DNA of 17,164 nt from CAUZEO01 sp963578625. GTDB taxonomy: Bacteria > Verrucomicrobiota > Kiritimatiellia > SLOV01. The position numbers and the translations under genes are program-made. Shown here piece by piece: positions 1 to 6,562 of the stretch (positions are counted from its first letter, which is position 1; every line of letters begins with the position of its first letter). The notes under the pieces were generated by a model that saw nothing but the letters and a program-made list of their open reading frames with translations, did not search any database and had not been told where the DNA came from. The DNA is taken from NCBI GenBank assembly GCA_963578625.1, contig CAUZEO010000071.1:1-17164 (forward strand), in the 5' to 3' direction.

Positions 1-5
1 AGGGA

Positions 6-521
6 ATGCGCATGGCCCCGGAACCCGGGGACATAGAGATCGCACTCCGGGGCGACGTTCGGGAGTTCGACAAAACGGGCAACTACTACGTTTACGATGG
101 CGAAATCGTTTCCCGGATCTCTCGCACTGGAGATGGGAAAGTCGTGGCCAGCCGGACCTTCTCTGACCGCGGCGAGCGGGGATTGGGTCAACAGGCCGCG
201 TTGGATGCCGTCAGCGGCCAGTTGGCGGACCAGGTGGTTCCCTGGACCCACGAGTCCATCACTTCGCATTCCACGGGCCTGGGCGTGGAAGACATTACCG
301 TGACGCGGGTTTGGTACAGCGGCGACAAGCCGGAGTATTCGGGATTGTTTACCGACACCGTCTCCAGCCTGCGAGGCGTGATTTCCTGCACACTGTCCGA
401 AGAAAACCGCGCCGAGCGATCGATGACGTTTCGCACGGTATACATCCGGGACGCTTTCCCTGAGGGATTGTTGAATAGAGTCCTGTCCACCCCTTCCCTG
501 AAACTGAAGGCCGCAAAGTAG
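6..521 (+). CDS. Hypothetical envelope-type protein, probably 5' partial
   Basis: I do not recognise this family. The frame is open to the left edge of the window, so the ATG at position 6 may be internal and the true start (with any signal peptide) may lie outside. The 171 visible residues look like a mixed alpha/beta periplasmic protein: strands such as NYYVYDGEIV and KVVASRTFS, then a helix with alternating Ala/Leu (QQAALDAVSGQLADQV). This resembles the small domains of FlgT/LPP20/CsgG-type envelope proteins, but only in general pattern. There is one cysteine (in ISCTLSEE) and no visible catalytic motif. The stop is 16 bases before the next gene, which has a strong ribosome site, so the two are probably co-transcribed and may act together at the envelope. 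The ESCRT-like genes follow in the same direction. The reading frame is confident; the function is unknown. Confidence 0.6.
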   Translation: MRMAPEPGDIEIALRGDVREFDKTGNYYVYDGEIVSRISRTGDGKVVASRTFSDRGERGLGQQAALDAVSGQLADQVVPWTHESITSHSTGLGVEDITVTRVWYSGDKPEYSGLFTDTVSSLRGVISCTLSEENRAERSMTFRTVYIRDAFPEGLLNRVLSTPSLKLKAAK

Positions 522-525
522 CGGC

Positions 526-531
526 GAGGAG
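526..531 (+). promoter_or_regulatory. Ribosome binding site of the 538 gene
   Basis: GAGGAG lies six bases before the ATG at 538, directly after the stop codon of the preceding gene. It fixes the start and supports coupled translation of the two genes. Confidence 0.7.
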
Positions 532-537
532 ATAAGT

Positions 538-1620
538 ATGAAACTGCATATTGGATTGATGACGGCCGCGGCTGTTTTGACCCTGGGGCAGATCGCCCCG
601 GCGGCGGCTTTTTCCGGAGACATTGCCCAGGCGTTACAAGCCACGGTCAGCGAGGTCGAGAACGCGCTGTCGTCCAGCGGACTGCCCGCACGGGAGCCGA
701 TTTCTCTGCTTTTGCTGTCCGGAGACCGGGACCGCTATGTCGAAGGGCTTTTGAAGAACGCGGTGACGGCCGCTGGTCTTACCTATGTCGAGGGGACGAG
801 CGATCCGGTTTGGGACGAAATTCTTCGTCAGGTTGAGTGGGACGAGCGCAAGGAAGACATCCTCGATCCGGCAACCCTGACCGCGTTCGGACGCCTGAAG
901 GCAACCCGACTGCTTCTTTACGGCACGGTTCGAAGTGCATCCAAGGAAGGAAATCGGATTTACGTGGAGTTGGAATTGCACGTCAGTTCGATCGAGACCA
1001 AGCAGCATCTTTGGGGCCGGACGTTCGCCCGGCGCACCTACGTGGCCGACAGGATGCGGGGAATTGTGGCTTTGGACGAACCGGTGCGGGCACTTTTGCG
1101 CGCGACCATGGATGCCGGTGTCTCTTCATTGCGCTCAGCCCCTAAGCTGGGTGACGTGCGAAGCGTGGCCGTTTTGCCGTTGGGCGGAGACATCGACCGG
1201 TATGTGACGGGACTCGCGCAAGACATGCTCTCGGAGACCGATTTGTATCCCAAGGAACTGGATGTTCCTACTCTGGCCGAGGCCCGCGCCCTTCTCCAGG
1301 ACCAACCGGAGAAGGCAGATGCGGTGCTCTACGGCGCGGTGCGCGATCTGTCCGAAACCATGGAGAGTGAGACTTTTGATGAGACGGTCTACAAGGTCTC
1401 CGCCGAGGTCCAATTGCGAATTCAGTCGGTGATGACCGGGGATGTGCTCTGGAGCGAGACACTCGCGAAGACCGAAATGCGAAGTGAATCCAAGGATGTG
1501 GGCTGGGATCTCTGGATCTGGGCAAAAGACAATCCCACCGTTGCGGTTATAGCGGCGGGCGTGGTTGTCGTCGTTTTTGGGGCGAGGGCACTTTTTAAAG
1601 CGGCCCAGCGCCCTCGATAG
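538..1620 (+). CDS. Secreted two-domain CsgG/TolB-like protein with C-terminal membrane anchor
   Basis: This 360-residue protein starts with a signal peptide (MKLHIGLMTAAAVLTLG, then IAPAAAF with a likely cleavage after AAA). It ends with one hydrophobic segment (about residues 326-350, VAVIAAGVVVVVFGARALF) followed by basic residues, so it is probably a periplasmic protein anchored by its tail. Two related domains can be seen. Domain 1 (about 48-180) has SLLLLSGDRDRYVEGL ... RLLLYGTV ... WGRTFARR. Domain 2 (about 210-310) has SVAVLPLGGDIDRYVTGL ... AVLYGAV ... GDVLWSETLAKTE. The shared GD-DRYV-GL and LYG-V elements point to an internal duplication. The layout resembles the nucleotide-free Rossmann-like domains of CsgG/TolB-N/LpoB proteins; no family is certain. 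The start is supported by GAGGAG at 526-531, six bases before the ATG. The next gene starts 15 bases after the stop and in the same frame, so it is probably in one operon with the ESCRT-like genes. Confidence 0.75.
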   Translation: MKLHIGLMTAAAVLTLGQIAPAAAFSGDIAQALQATVSEVENALSSSGLPAREPISLLLLSGDRDRYVEGLLKNAVTAAGLTYVEGTSDPVWDEILRQVEWDERKEDILDPATLTAFGRLKATRLLLYGTVRSASKEGNRIYVELELHVSSIETKQHLWGRTFARRTYVADRMRGIVALDEPVRALLRATMDAGVSSLRSAPKLGDVRSVAVLPLGGDIDRYVTGLAQDMLSETDLYPKELDVPTLAEARALLQDQPEKADAVLYGAVRDLSETMESETFDETVYKVSAEVQLRIQSVMTGDVLWSETLAKTEMRSESKDVGWDLWIWAKDNPTVAVIAAGVVVVVFGARALFKAAQRPR

Positions 1621-1635
1621 TCTATAAAGATCTAC

Positions 1636-2517
1636 ATGGATCGCTGTTGCATATGCGACCGGGAACTACCCAATCGGCACGCGGTAGAAGGTGAGTGTGA
1701 AGAAGAAGACTGCCGGAAGGTCTTTTGTTCGCTACACTGGAGGCGAAGTAATCGCAAGTGCCGGAAGCATGGATTTGAAGCGAACGAGCCTGAACCGCCG
1801 GAGGAGGAGAAGATGAACGAAGGTGTTGCCGACAAACCCGTCCCGCCCGAGCGGGCGAAGCGGGCGATGAAAGAGACCCTCGGGCTGGTGAAGAAACTCG
1901 GCGTCGGGGCCGCCGCCCTGCTACGCCGACTCAAGAAGGATCGTTCTCCCGCGGCCATGATCGAGACACTGGACCAGAGCCTCGCCGAGAATCGCGCCCG
2001 GCGCGAGCGGGCCTCCGGAAAGATCGAATCGCTCCACGGCGAAATTGTGGCAGGAAAGAAGTCCCTGGCCTCCGCGTCCCCGGCGCGCAAGCGGATCCTC
2101 GGGCCGGAACTGAAAAGCAAACTTGCCGAATACAAGGCGACCGAGCGCGAGTTGAACGTCCTGCTGGAAAACGAGCGTACCATCACCCAGGTGAAAGGCC
2201 GGTTCAACGAGATTATCGCCTACGACATATCCGGCGTATCCGAATCGCTGATTGATGACGTGATCGACGATATTGAAGATCGGGCACAAGGTGCCGACGC
2301 AGTGGCCGATGCGGCCCGCAACCTGGAGCGATCCGGGCGTCGCCAAACCCGAGAATCGGACGAAGAGGATTTCCTCACAGCCCTGGCGGATTTTGACGAG
2401 GATGAGCCCGCCTCCGCCTTGTCGGATGAATTGGCGGGATTCGATGAAGATGAATCTTCACCGCAGGCGGAACCGGATCGCAACGGCGAGAAGAAGAAAG
2501 AAGGCGAGGGGGCTTGA
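1636..2517 (+). CDS. Zinc-finger/Snf7-like (ESCRT-III-type) protein
   Basis: This is a 293-residue protein. Residues 4-45 hold a zinc-binding pattern: C4-x2-C7, C21-x4-C26, C31-x2-H34 and C42-x2-H45. The centre, CRKVFCSLHW, resembles an AN1-type finger, although the spacing is not canonical. After a Pro/Glu linker comes a basic segment (74-104), then long charged helices (106-190) laid out like the alpha1-alpha2 hairpin of Snf7/CHMP4. A short helix follows (201-230, GVSESLIDDVIDDIEDRAQG) that matches the position and style of the Snf7 alpha4 element MDIDKVDELMQDIADQQE. Last comes an acidic tail with DEEDFLTALADFDEDE, like the Snf7 alpha5 segment DEDELMAELEELEQEE. The basic N-terminal half and acidic C-terminal half are the ESCRT-III hallmark. 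The gene overlaps or abuts the next ESCRT-III-like gene, and a Vps4-like ATPase follows. ESCRT-III membership is inference from pattern; an unrelated coiled coil or a PspA-type protein is the alternative. No clear Shine-Dalgarno site precedes the ATG. Confidence 0.72.
   Translation: MDRCCICDRELPNRHAVEGECEEEDCRKVFCSLHWRRSNRKCRKHGFEANEPEPPEEEKMNEGVADKPVPPERAKRAMKETLGLVKKLGVGAAALLRRLKKDRSPAAMIETLDQSLAENRARRERASGKIESLHGEIVAGKKSLASASPARKRILGPELKSKLAEYKATERELNVLLENERTITQVKGRFNEIIAYDISGVSESLIDDVIDDIEDRAQGADAVADAARNLERSGRRQTRESDEEDFLTALADFDEDEPASALSDELAGFDEDESSPQAEPDRNGEKKKEGEGA
2506..2512 (+). promoter_or_regulatory. Ribosome binding site deciding the start of the second ESCRT-III-like gene
   Basis: GAGGGGG lies inside the 3' end of the previous gene. 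It is well spaced for the ATG at 2520 and too close for the alternative TTG at 2514, so ATG 2520 is preferred. The site sits before the upstream stop (2515-2517), which suggests coupled translation of the two ESCRT-III-like proteins. Confidence 0.55.
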
Positions 2518-2519
2518 GT

Positions 2520-3155
2520 ATGAAATGGCTTTTCAGCAAACGAGAGCGACAGAAGCGGGCGCGGCGAAGCCGGCGGCGGGCGTTTCGCGAGGCGGAAAAC
2601 CGGATCGAGGACGTGAAAGAACGTATTCGAACCATGGAACGCGATTCTACCAAGGAGTGGGACAAGGCGCGCGATGCATTGAAGGGCGGCCAGGAGGCGG
2701 CCGCGCAGCGAGCGTTAAAAAGCTACCGGGCCGGCCAGGTGCTCATGACCAAACTGGAACAGAAACGGTGGGTCTTCGAACAATACCTGACCAAGATGGA
2801 GATGGCGCAGAGCGACCACGAATTCGCGCAGACTCTTGAAGGGGTCAACAAGGTCGTAAACATCGACCCGGAAAGGGTGGCCGACGTTTTCGAGGCTTCC
2901 CAGGAACTCCTGGGCGAACAACTCGACGCCGACCGATTCTGGGAGCGGCTCTACGAGAAAGAAATGGATGGCGCCACCGGTTCGCTGGAAGACCGAATCC
3001 CCAGCATGGAGGAACTATCGGAACAACTCCGCCAGGAAGCTGCGGCGGAAGTCGGCGGAGGCGAGGCCACCGAACGGGTCAGCGCCGAGCTGGACTCACG
3101 AATCAAGTCCGGCCAGGAACGGGTGAAGAAACTGCTGGATGACAACAAGCAGTAG
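2520..3155 (+). CDS. ESCRT-III-like helical protein (CHMP2/Vps24-type layout)
   Basis: This 211-residue, all-helical, highly charged protein begins with a very basic N-terminus (MKWLFSKRERQKRARRSRRR). It continues through long helices containing ALKSYRAGQVLMTKLEQKR, then MEMAQSDHEFAQTLEGVNKV, then NIDPERVADVFEASQELLGE and an acidic C-terminal half. In eukaryotic CHMP2/CHMP3 proteins the corresponding stretch reads about TMQAVNKKMDPQKTLQTMQ, so the block FAQTLEGVNKVVNIDPERV is a striking match in register. Near the C-terminus, SAELDSRIKSGQ partly resembles the MIM1 motif (L-x2-R-L) that binds MIT domains of Vps4, but it lacks the last leucine. About 211 residues is typical of the ESCRT-III family (roughly 180-250). 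It sits directly after the Snf7-like gene and 142 bases before a MIT-AAA ATPase. The likely role is formation of membrane-bound filaments remodelled by that ATPase. Homology is inferred by eye and needs profile or structure comparison. Confidence 0.75.
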   Translation: MKWLFSKRERQKRARRSRRRAFREAENRIEDVKERIRTMERDSTKEWDKARDALKGGQEAAAQRALKSYRAGQVLMTKLEQKRWVFEQYLTKMEMAQSDHEFAQTLEGVNKVVNIDPERVADVFEASQELLGEQLDADRFWERLYEKEMDGATGSLEDRIPSMEELSEQLRQEAAAEVGGGEATERVSAELDSRIKSGQERVKKLLDDNKQ

Positions 3156-3224
3156 GCGTAGATCCGTCAGGCTGTATCCCTGGTTCCATAGGTTTTTGTT
3201 TTCTTCAATCGTTGTGGAGGGTCA

Positions 3225-3317
3225 GTGACTACGCACCTAAAATCGGGTCATGTGCTTGGTCAATACCGGATCATTTTCCTCCTGAATCGACAATGCTATG
3301 TCATTCCATCTCACTAA
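3225..3317 (+). pseudogene. Short ORF: possible 5' relic of a Ser/Thr protein kinase, overlapping the vps4-like start
   Basis: A GTG start at 3225 is preceded by GGAGGG (3216-3221) and opens a 30-codon frame ending at 3317. Its first part contains LKSGHVLGQYRIIFLL, which reads like the entry into bacterial Hanks-type kinases of PVC bacteria (LKPG..LG.YRI..LLG.GGMG). The glycine-rich loop that should follow is absent. The frame overlaps the start of the AAA ATPase gene by 20 bases. Two readings are possible: a scar of a deleted kinase gene, or a leader peptide coupled to the ATPase gene, which has no ribosome site of its own. The match is short, so confidence is low. Confidence 0.35.
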
Positions 3318-4431
3318 AAAAATTGAACACGAATCCCACTGCGAAGCAGCGATCCGGGCGAAGCGGGGGAAGGATGCCTTATTCCACGCTGCAAAGGCGG
3401 CGGAATTCGGCCTGGCACTGGCTACCCAGACCGATGAGGAATTGGCACGCCGTTATGTCGAGGACGCCGAGGCGTGGCTCGACATCGCCGAGCGTGTCAA
3501 AGCCAATCCATTGAAAGGCAGTGAACCGAAGGTTGGTCCCAGTTCGAAGGAACCACTAAAATCCGACGGCGATGCCGAATCCTCCACTTCCGCGAGCGAG
3601 TGGCTGGTTACGGAAAAACCGGATGTCACTTTCGATGAGATCGCCGGGATGGAAGAGGCGAAGCAGTCGATCCGCGAGATGGTTGTCTATCCGTTGAAGC
3701 AGCCGGAGAAGGCGCGGGCGCTGGGGCTCAAGCCCGGCGGCGGCGTGTTGTTGTACGGCCCGCCCGGAAACGGCAAGACACTGCTGGGGAAGGCGATCGC
3801 CGGTGAGCTTGACGCCCCGTTCTACTATGCGTCCGGCGCACAAATCCGGTCCAAGTGGCATGGCGAATCCGAGCAGCGCCTTCGGCAGTTGATCCAGGCG
3901 GCCAAGTCGCAGCCCATCGCCATCCTGTTCCTGGATGAAGTGGAGGGTCTTCTGCCCAAGCGCAGCGGGCATTCGGTGGTGGACAACCGGATCGTCACGC
4001 AGTTTCTTGCCGAGATTGGAGGCTTCGAGGAGAGCGAAAACATCCTGCTCATTCTCGGCGCCACCAATAAGCCGTGGGATATAGACGAAGCGGTCTTTCG
4101 CACTGGACGGTTCGACGAGAAAATCTACATCCCGCCTCCCGATACGGAAGCCCGAGCGGGAATCCTGCGAATGCACCTGGACGGCGTCCCCGCAGAGGAG
4201 TCTCTCGATGCCGATGCGTGGGCGAAGCGGTTGGAAGGATACACGGGGAGCGACATCGTCGGGATTGTCAACGGAGGCAAACGGGCCGCGCTTCGTCGCA
4301 GCGTTTCCGAGAATGCCGAACCGACCCTGACCGGTGCAGATTTGGAGGATGCTGCAAAAACGATTCCGTCGTCCGTGACGGCTCCCATGCTGAAGCAGTA
4401 TCAGAAATTCCGGGAACAGCGGTTTTCGTGA
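3298..4431 (+). CDS. Vps4/katanin-clade AAA ATPase with N-terminal MIT-like domain
   Basis: This 377-residue protein has residues 5-70 forming three predicted helices (around EAAIRAKRG, DALFHAAKAAEFGLALA and RRYVEDAEAWLDIAERV), the layout of a MIT domain. A Ser/Pro/Lys-rich linker (71-104) follows. The AAA core then begins with PDVTFDEIAGMEEAKQSI, as in Vps4/katanin/spastin (consensus V.WDDIAGLE.AK). Visible elements are Walker A GPPGNGKT (154-161), pore loop RSKWHGESE (184-192; Vps4 has SKWMGESE), Walker B ILFLDEVE (209-216), sensor 1 in LILGATNKPWDID (N257), an arginine-finger region FRTGRFDEKIYIPPP (267-281), and a C-terminal PSSV-APMLKQYQKF helix like the end of Vps4. The expected role is an ATP-driven hexamer that remodels ESCRT-III filaments. 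The arginine-finger stretch is a hybrid, with GRFDEK as in p97/FtsH and KIYIPPP as in Vps4. It follows two ESCRT-III-like genes on the same strand. The AAA assignment is certain; the Vps4 clade is likely. Confidence 0.87.
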   Translation: MSFHLTKKIEHESHCEAAIRAKRGKDALFHAAKAAEFGLALATQTDEELARRYVEDAEAWLDIAERVKANPLKGSEPKVGPSSKEPLKSDGDAESSTSASEWLVTEKPDVTFDEIAGMEEAKQSIREMVVYPLKQPEKARALGLKPGGGVLLYGPPGNGKTLLGKAIAGELDAPFYYASGAQIRSKWHGESEQRLRQLIQAAKSQPIAILFLDEVEGLLPKRSGHSVVDNRIVTQFLAEIGGFEESENILLILGATNKPWDIDEAVFRTGRFDEKIYIPPPDTEARAGILRMHLDGVPAEESLDADAWAKRLEGYTGSDIVGIVNGGKRAALRRSVSENAEPTLTGADLEDAAKTIPSSVTAPMLKQYQKFREQRFS

Positions 4432-4858
4432 CGGCCGGAACGTTCCCGAACCTCATGGAGCTCAACGGGCTTCTCAAGGCTCTCCTTATGTCTGGTGTGG
4501 CCGATGAGGTCATGACGAGATTCGTGAAGAGAGAATCTCAACTTGAAGAGATCCGTTTTTTCGAGCAACTCTTTTTCCCACCGCCCTTGTTCCTCAAGCG
4601 CGACAACGGCGGTAACCTGAACCATCATCTGGTCGAAGCGTTGCTCCGTGATCAGTTGGTCATTCCCCTCTAGCCGGCGGGGACACACACGGGACAAGTT
4701 GAATATGCATTCGTGAAGCTCAATCCACGTCGAACCAGTCGGTCGATATTCGGGGTGCGGGGGATGCTGAGCTGTTAGAAGAGATGCATCAGGACCTGGA
4801 TTTCTGATGTATCTAGCCCCTCATTTGGCAGAGAGCATATCGCAGGTTCACTGCAGAT
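4432..4858. other. Intergenic stretch with unassigned overlapping ORFs
   Basis: No recognisable gene was found here. A + frame (4455-4673) and a minus frame (about 4437-4697) are both open across the same bases. The minus version (EQRFDQMMVQVTAVVALEEQ) and the + version (MELNGLLKALLMSGVADEV) look equally plausible, and neither has a convincing ribosome site or a family I know. One may be a gene scrap and the other its shadow. After 4700 the stretch is AT-richer, with no structure I could support as a terminator. Confidence 0.4.
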
Positions 4859-5088
4859 CTAATAATACATTCGGATGTATTTATAACCTGGGTCAAAAAG
4901 GTCCTGATCTTGATGGAGCGGGTACTTGAATAGGGTCTTACGCAAGGCCTTCTTGATTTCCCGCTCGCCGCCATGGCCCCAAGAATAGGTCAGGAGGGCT
5001 ATAGAGAGACCAAGAACGGTAGTAACTAGCTCTTTGCGCTCGTTCCCATTGTTCGGCCCAACCTGGTCGACACAGAAGGCAAGTAAGG
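4859..5088 (-). pseudogene. C-terminal relic resembling type I restriction HsdR
   Basis: Reading the minus strand down to the TAG at 4859-4861 gives a protein-like end, EREIKKALRKTLFKYPLHQD followed by QDLFDPGYKYIRMYY. This closely resembles the extreme C-terminus of type I restriction R subunits (pattern ALRKTL.KY.LH.D.ELFD.AY.YI..YY), as far as I recall them. Only about 75 residues remain. The helicase and nuclease domains are missing and there is no credible start: the frame runs back into the oxidoreductase's 3' end in another frame. It is therefore a relic of a lost restriction gene. The part upstream of EREIKK (residues TTVLGLSIALLTYSWGHGG) fits less well and may not belong to it. Confidence 0.5.
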
Positions 5089-6267
5089 TTATGCCCCCCC
5101 TGCCGCCGCGGATTTGAGTGCCTCCACCTGCTGCCAATAGGGCTGGACGTCGACTACCTGCCCGGACGTCATGGCCTCATCGATGGCGAAACAGGCCACG
5201 GCGGACGTCAACCCCTCTTCCAGACCCACGGTGGGCGGTATGCCTTGAAGCATTGACGCCGCAAGCTCTTCGGCCAGGATTTCATCGCCACCCCCGTGCC
5301 CGCCGCCTTCGACGGTCACGGTGCTCCCTATCTTCGTGTCCCACCCGATGCGCTGCACTTCGATGACTCCGGTGGTCACATCGGCACGCAACGCACCTTC
5401 CGAACCCACGATATACATCCGCCGTTCCACCAGGCCGCCACTGGCATTCAAGTGAAATGAAGCCCGTGCGCCATTGGCGTACTCTAGAATGGAAACCTGG
5501 TTGTCGACGATATCCTTGTCGGATGTGAAAGGATTCAAGGTTATCCCCCGGTGATCCAGGGCTTGAAATGCCGCTTTCCCCTCCTTGTTGGGGCCGACCC
5601 TCTGTACGTGCCCCTCGTTCTCCGGCACAAAGAAGTTCAAGCCGCCGAATGACGCGACGCGCGTCGCGTGACTGTCCAGCATCCAGTTCGCCAGATCGAT
5701 ATCATGGCAGCACTTCTCGAGAAGAAACGGCCCCGAGTTCTCGCGCAGGCGCCGCCAATCTCCAAAGATGTAGCCGCCAAGATTGAAATCCAGGGTCTCG
5801 TTGAAATCCATGCTGACGACGTCGCCGATCACCCCGTCATTGAGAAGCGCCTTCAGCTTTCGATAGTGGGGGGAACGGCGCAGGTTGAAGCCCATGCAGA
5901 ACATTCTCCCGCTGTTCAACCAGGTCCGGTAGATGGACAGCGCATCGTCCATGGTCGTGGCAAGTGGCTTCTGGCAGAACACATCCTTTCCGGCTTCCAG
6001 GGCGGCTACGGCGTGGTCTTTGTGGAAGCAATTCCACGAGGCGATCATGACCCACTGAATGTCCGGGTCATTGACCATCGCGTCCAGGTCCTCGTACACG
6101 GTAGCGTCCGGGTTGGCGCTATCAAGTGCGTGGCGAATCGACCGCGGGTCGGGATCGTGCAGGGCGCGCACTTCGAGACGCGGGTCCTGGGCCAATAGGT
6201 CACGTGCGACATTCATCCCCATGCCGCCGCATCCGATCAGGCCGATGCCAACATTCGTCATAGTCAT
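5089..6267 (-). CDS. Gfo/Idh/MocA family NAD(P)-dependent oxidoreductase
   Basis: This 392-residue cytoplasmic protein has the nucleotide-binding N-terminus VGIGLIGCGGMGMNVARDLL (GxGxxG at about 12-17) with an acidic residue after the second strand (RALHDPDPR). At 99-101 it has QKPLA, the counterpart of the family's EKP motif. The substrate-side helix EKCCHDIDLANWM (184-196) carries the conserved His188 and Asp, followed by the beta-sheet domain (IVGSEGALRAD, GGGHGGGDE). The length fits the family (330-440). These enzymes oxidise or reduce sugars or inositols at a ring hydroxyl; the substrate cannot be told from the sequence. PVC genomes carry many copies, often near sulfatases for polysaccharide breakdown. 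The start at 6267 is supported by GAGGAG eight bases upstream on the minus strand; a second ATG lies two codons later. There are seven consecutive C (on +) near its 3' end. It appears to be a single-gene unit between relics. Confidence 0.9.
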   Translation of the reverse strand: MTMTNVGIGLIGCGGMGMNVARDLLAQDPRLEVRALHDPDPRSIRHALDSANPDATVYEDLDAMVNDPDIQWVMIASWNCFHKDHAVAALEAGKDVFCQKPLATTMDDALSIYRTWLNSGRMFCMGFNLRRSPHYRKLKALLNDGVIGDVVSMDFNETLDFNLGGYIFGDWRRLRENSGPFLLEKCCHDIDLANWMLDSHATRVASFGGLNFFVPENEGHVQRVGPNKEGKAAFQALDHRGITLNPFTSDKDIVDNQVSILEYANGARASFHLNASGGLVERRMYIVGSEGALRADVTTGVIEVQRIGWDTKIGSTVTVEGGGHGGGDEILAEELAASMLQGIPPTVGLEEGLTSAVACFAIDEAMTSGQVVDVQPYWQQVEALKSAAAGGA

Positions 6268-6279
6268 GTCGTTGCTCCT

Positions 6280-6562
6280 CTACTTGACTCCATGGTCGCG
6301 GTTCCATTGATAGTGGAAAGAGAGAAGTTTGGTGACAAGCGCGGGGTCGCAGCCAGTGATGGTGAGGCCATTGCTGATCGTGTAGGGCAGACTGGAGATC
6401 GGGGTGCGGGGGTCTGTCCGCTCATAGACGCTCCTCGAGCGTATGCATTGTCTCACCCGGTGCACCGGGAGGGGTAAGAGATCCTTGTCCCATCACATCC
6501 ATTCCCATGAACATCCACAGTGTGGCTACAAAGCCAGTTAGTATACGTGCAGGGTTCTTCAT
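6280..6562 (-). pseudogene. Frameshifted 5' relic of a secreted beta-helix-type protein
   Basis: An intact start (ATG at 6562 with GGAGGA at 6570-6575) leads to a signal peptide, MKNPARILTGFVATLWMF, and then GQGSLTPPGAPGETMHTLEE. The frame then stops at 6422-6424. In the next frame, without a gap, the protein continues as YERTDPRTPISSLPYTIS. This leader ('LTPPGAP..TM.TL' followed by 'PRTPISSLPYTI') is, as far as I recall, typical of large secreted repeat proteins of Kiritimatiellota/Lentisphaerota. Removing one base near 6430 (GAG GAG C-GTC TAT) rejoins the frames as LEEVYERTDPRT, so a one-base insertion is the simplest break. About 20 codons after PYTIS the similarity ends and a stop follows at 6280, so the rest of the gene, normally hundreds of codons, is also lost. 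The gene is dead, or at most a secreted peptide is made. Confidence 0.65.

Noticed and set aside
4411..4448. Inverted repeat CGGGAAC/GTTCCCG around the stop codon of the Vps4-like gene as a terminator.
   Set aside because: The stem is only 7 bp with a loop of about 24 bases and no T-tract; such a repeat is expected by chance.
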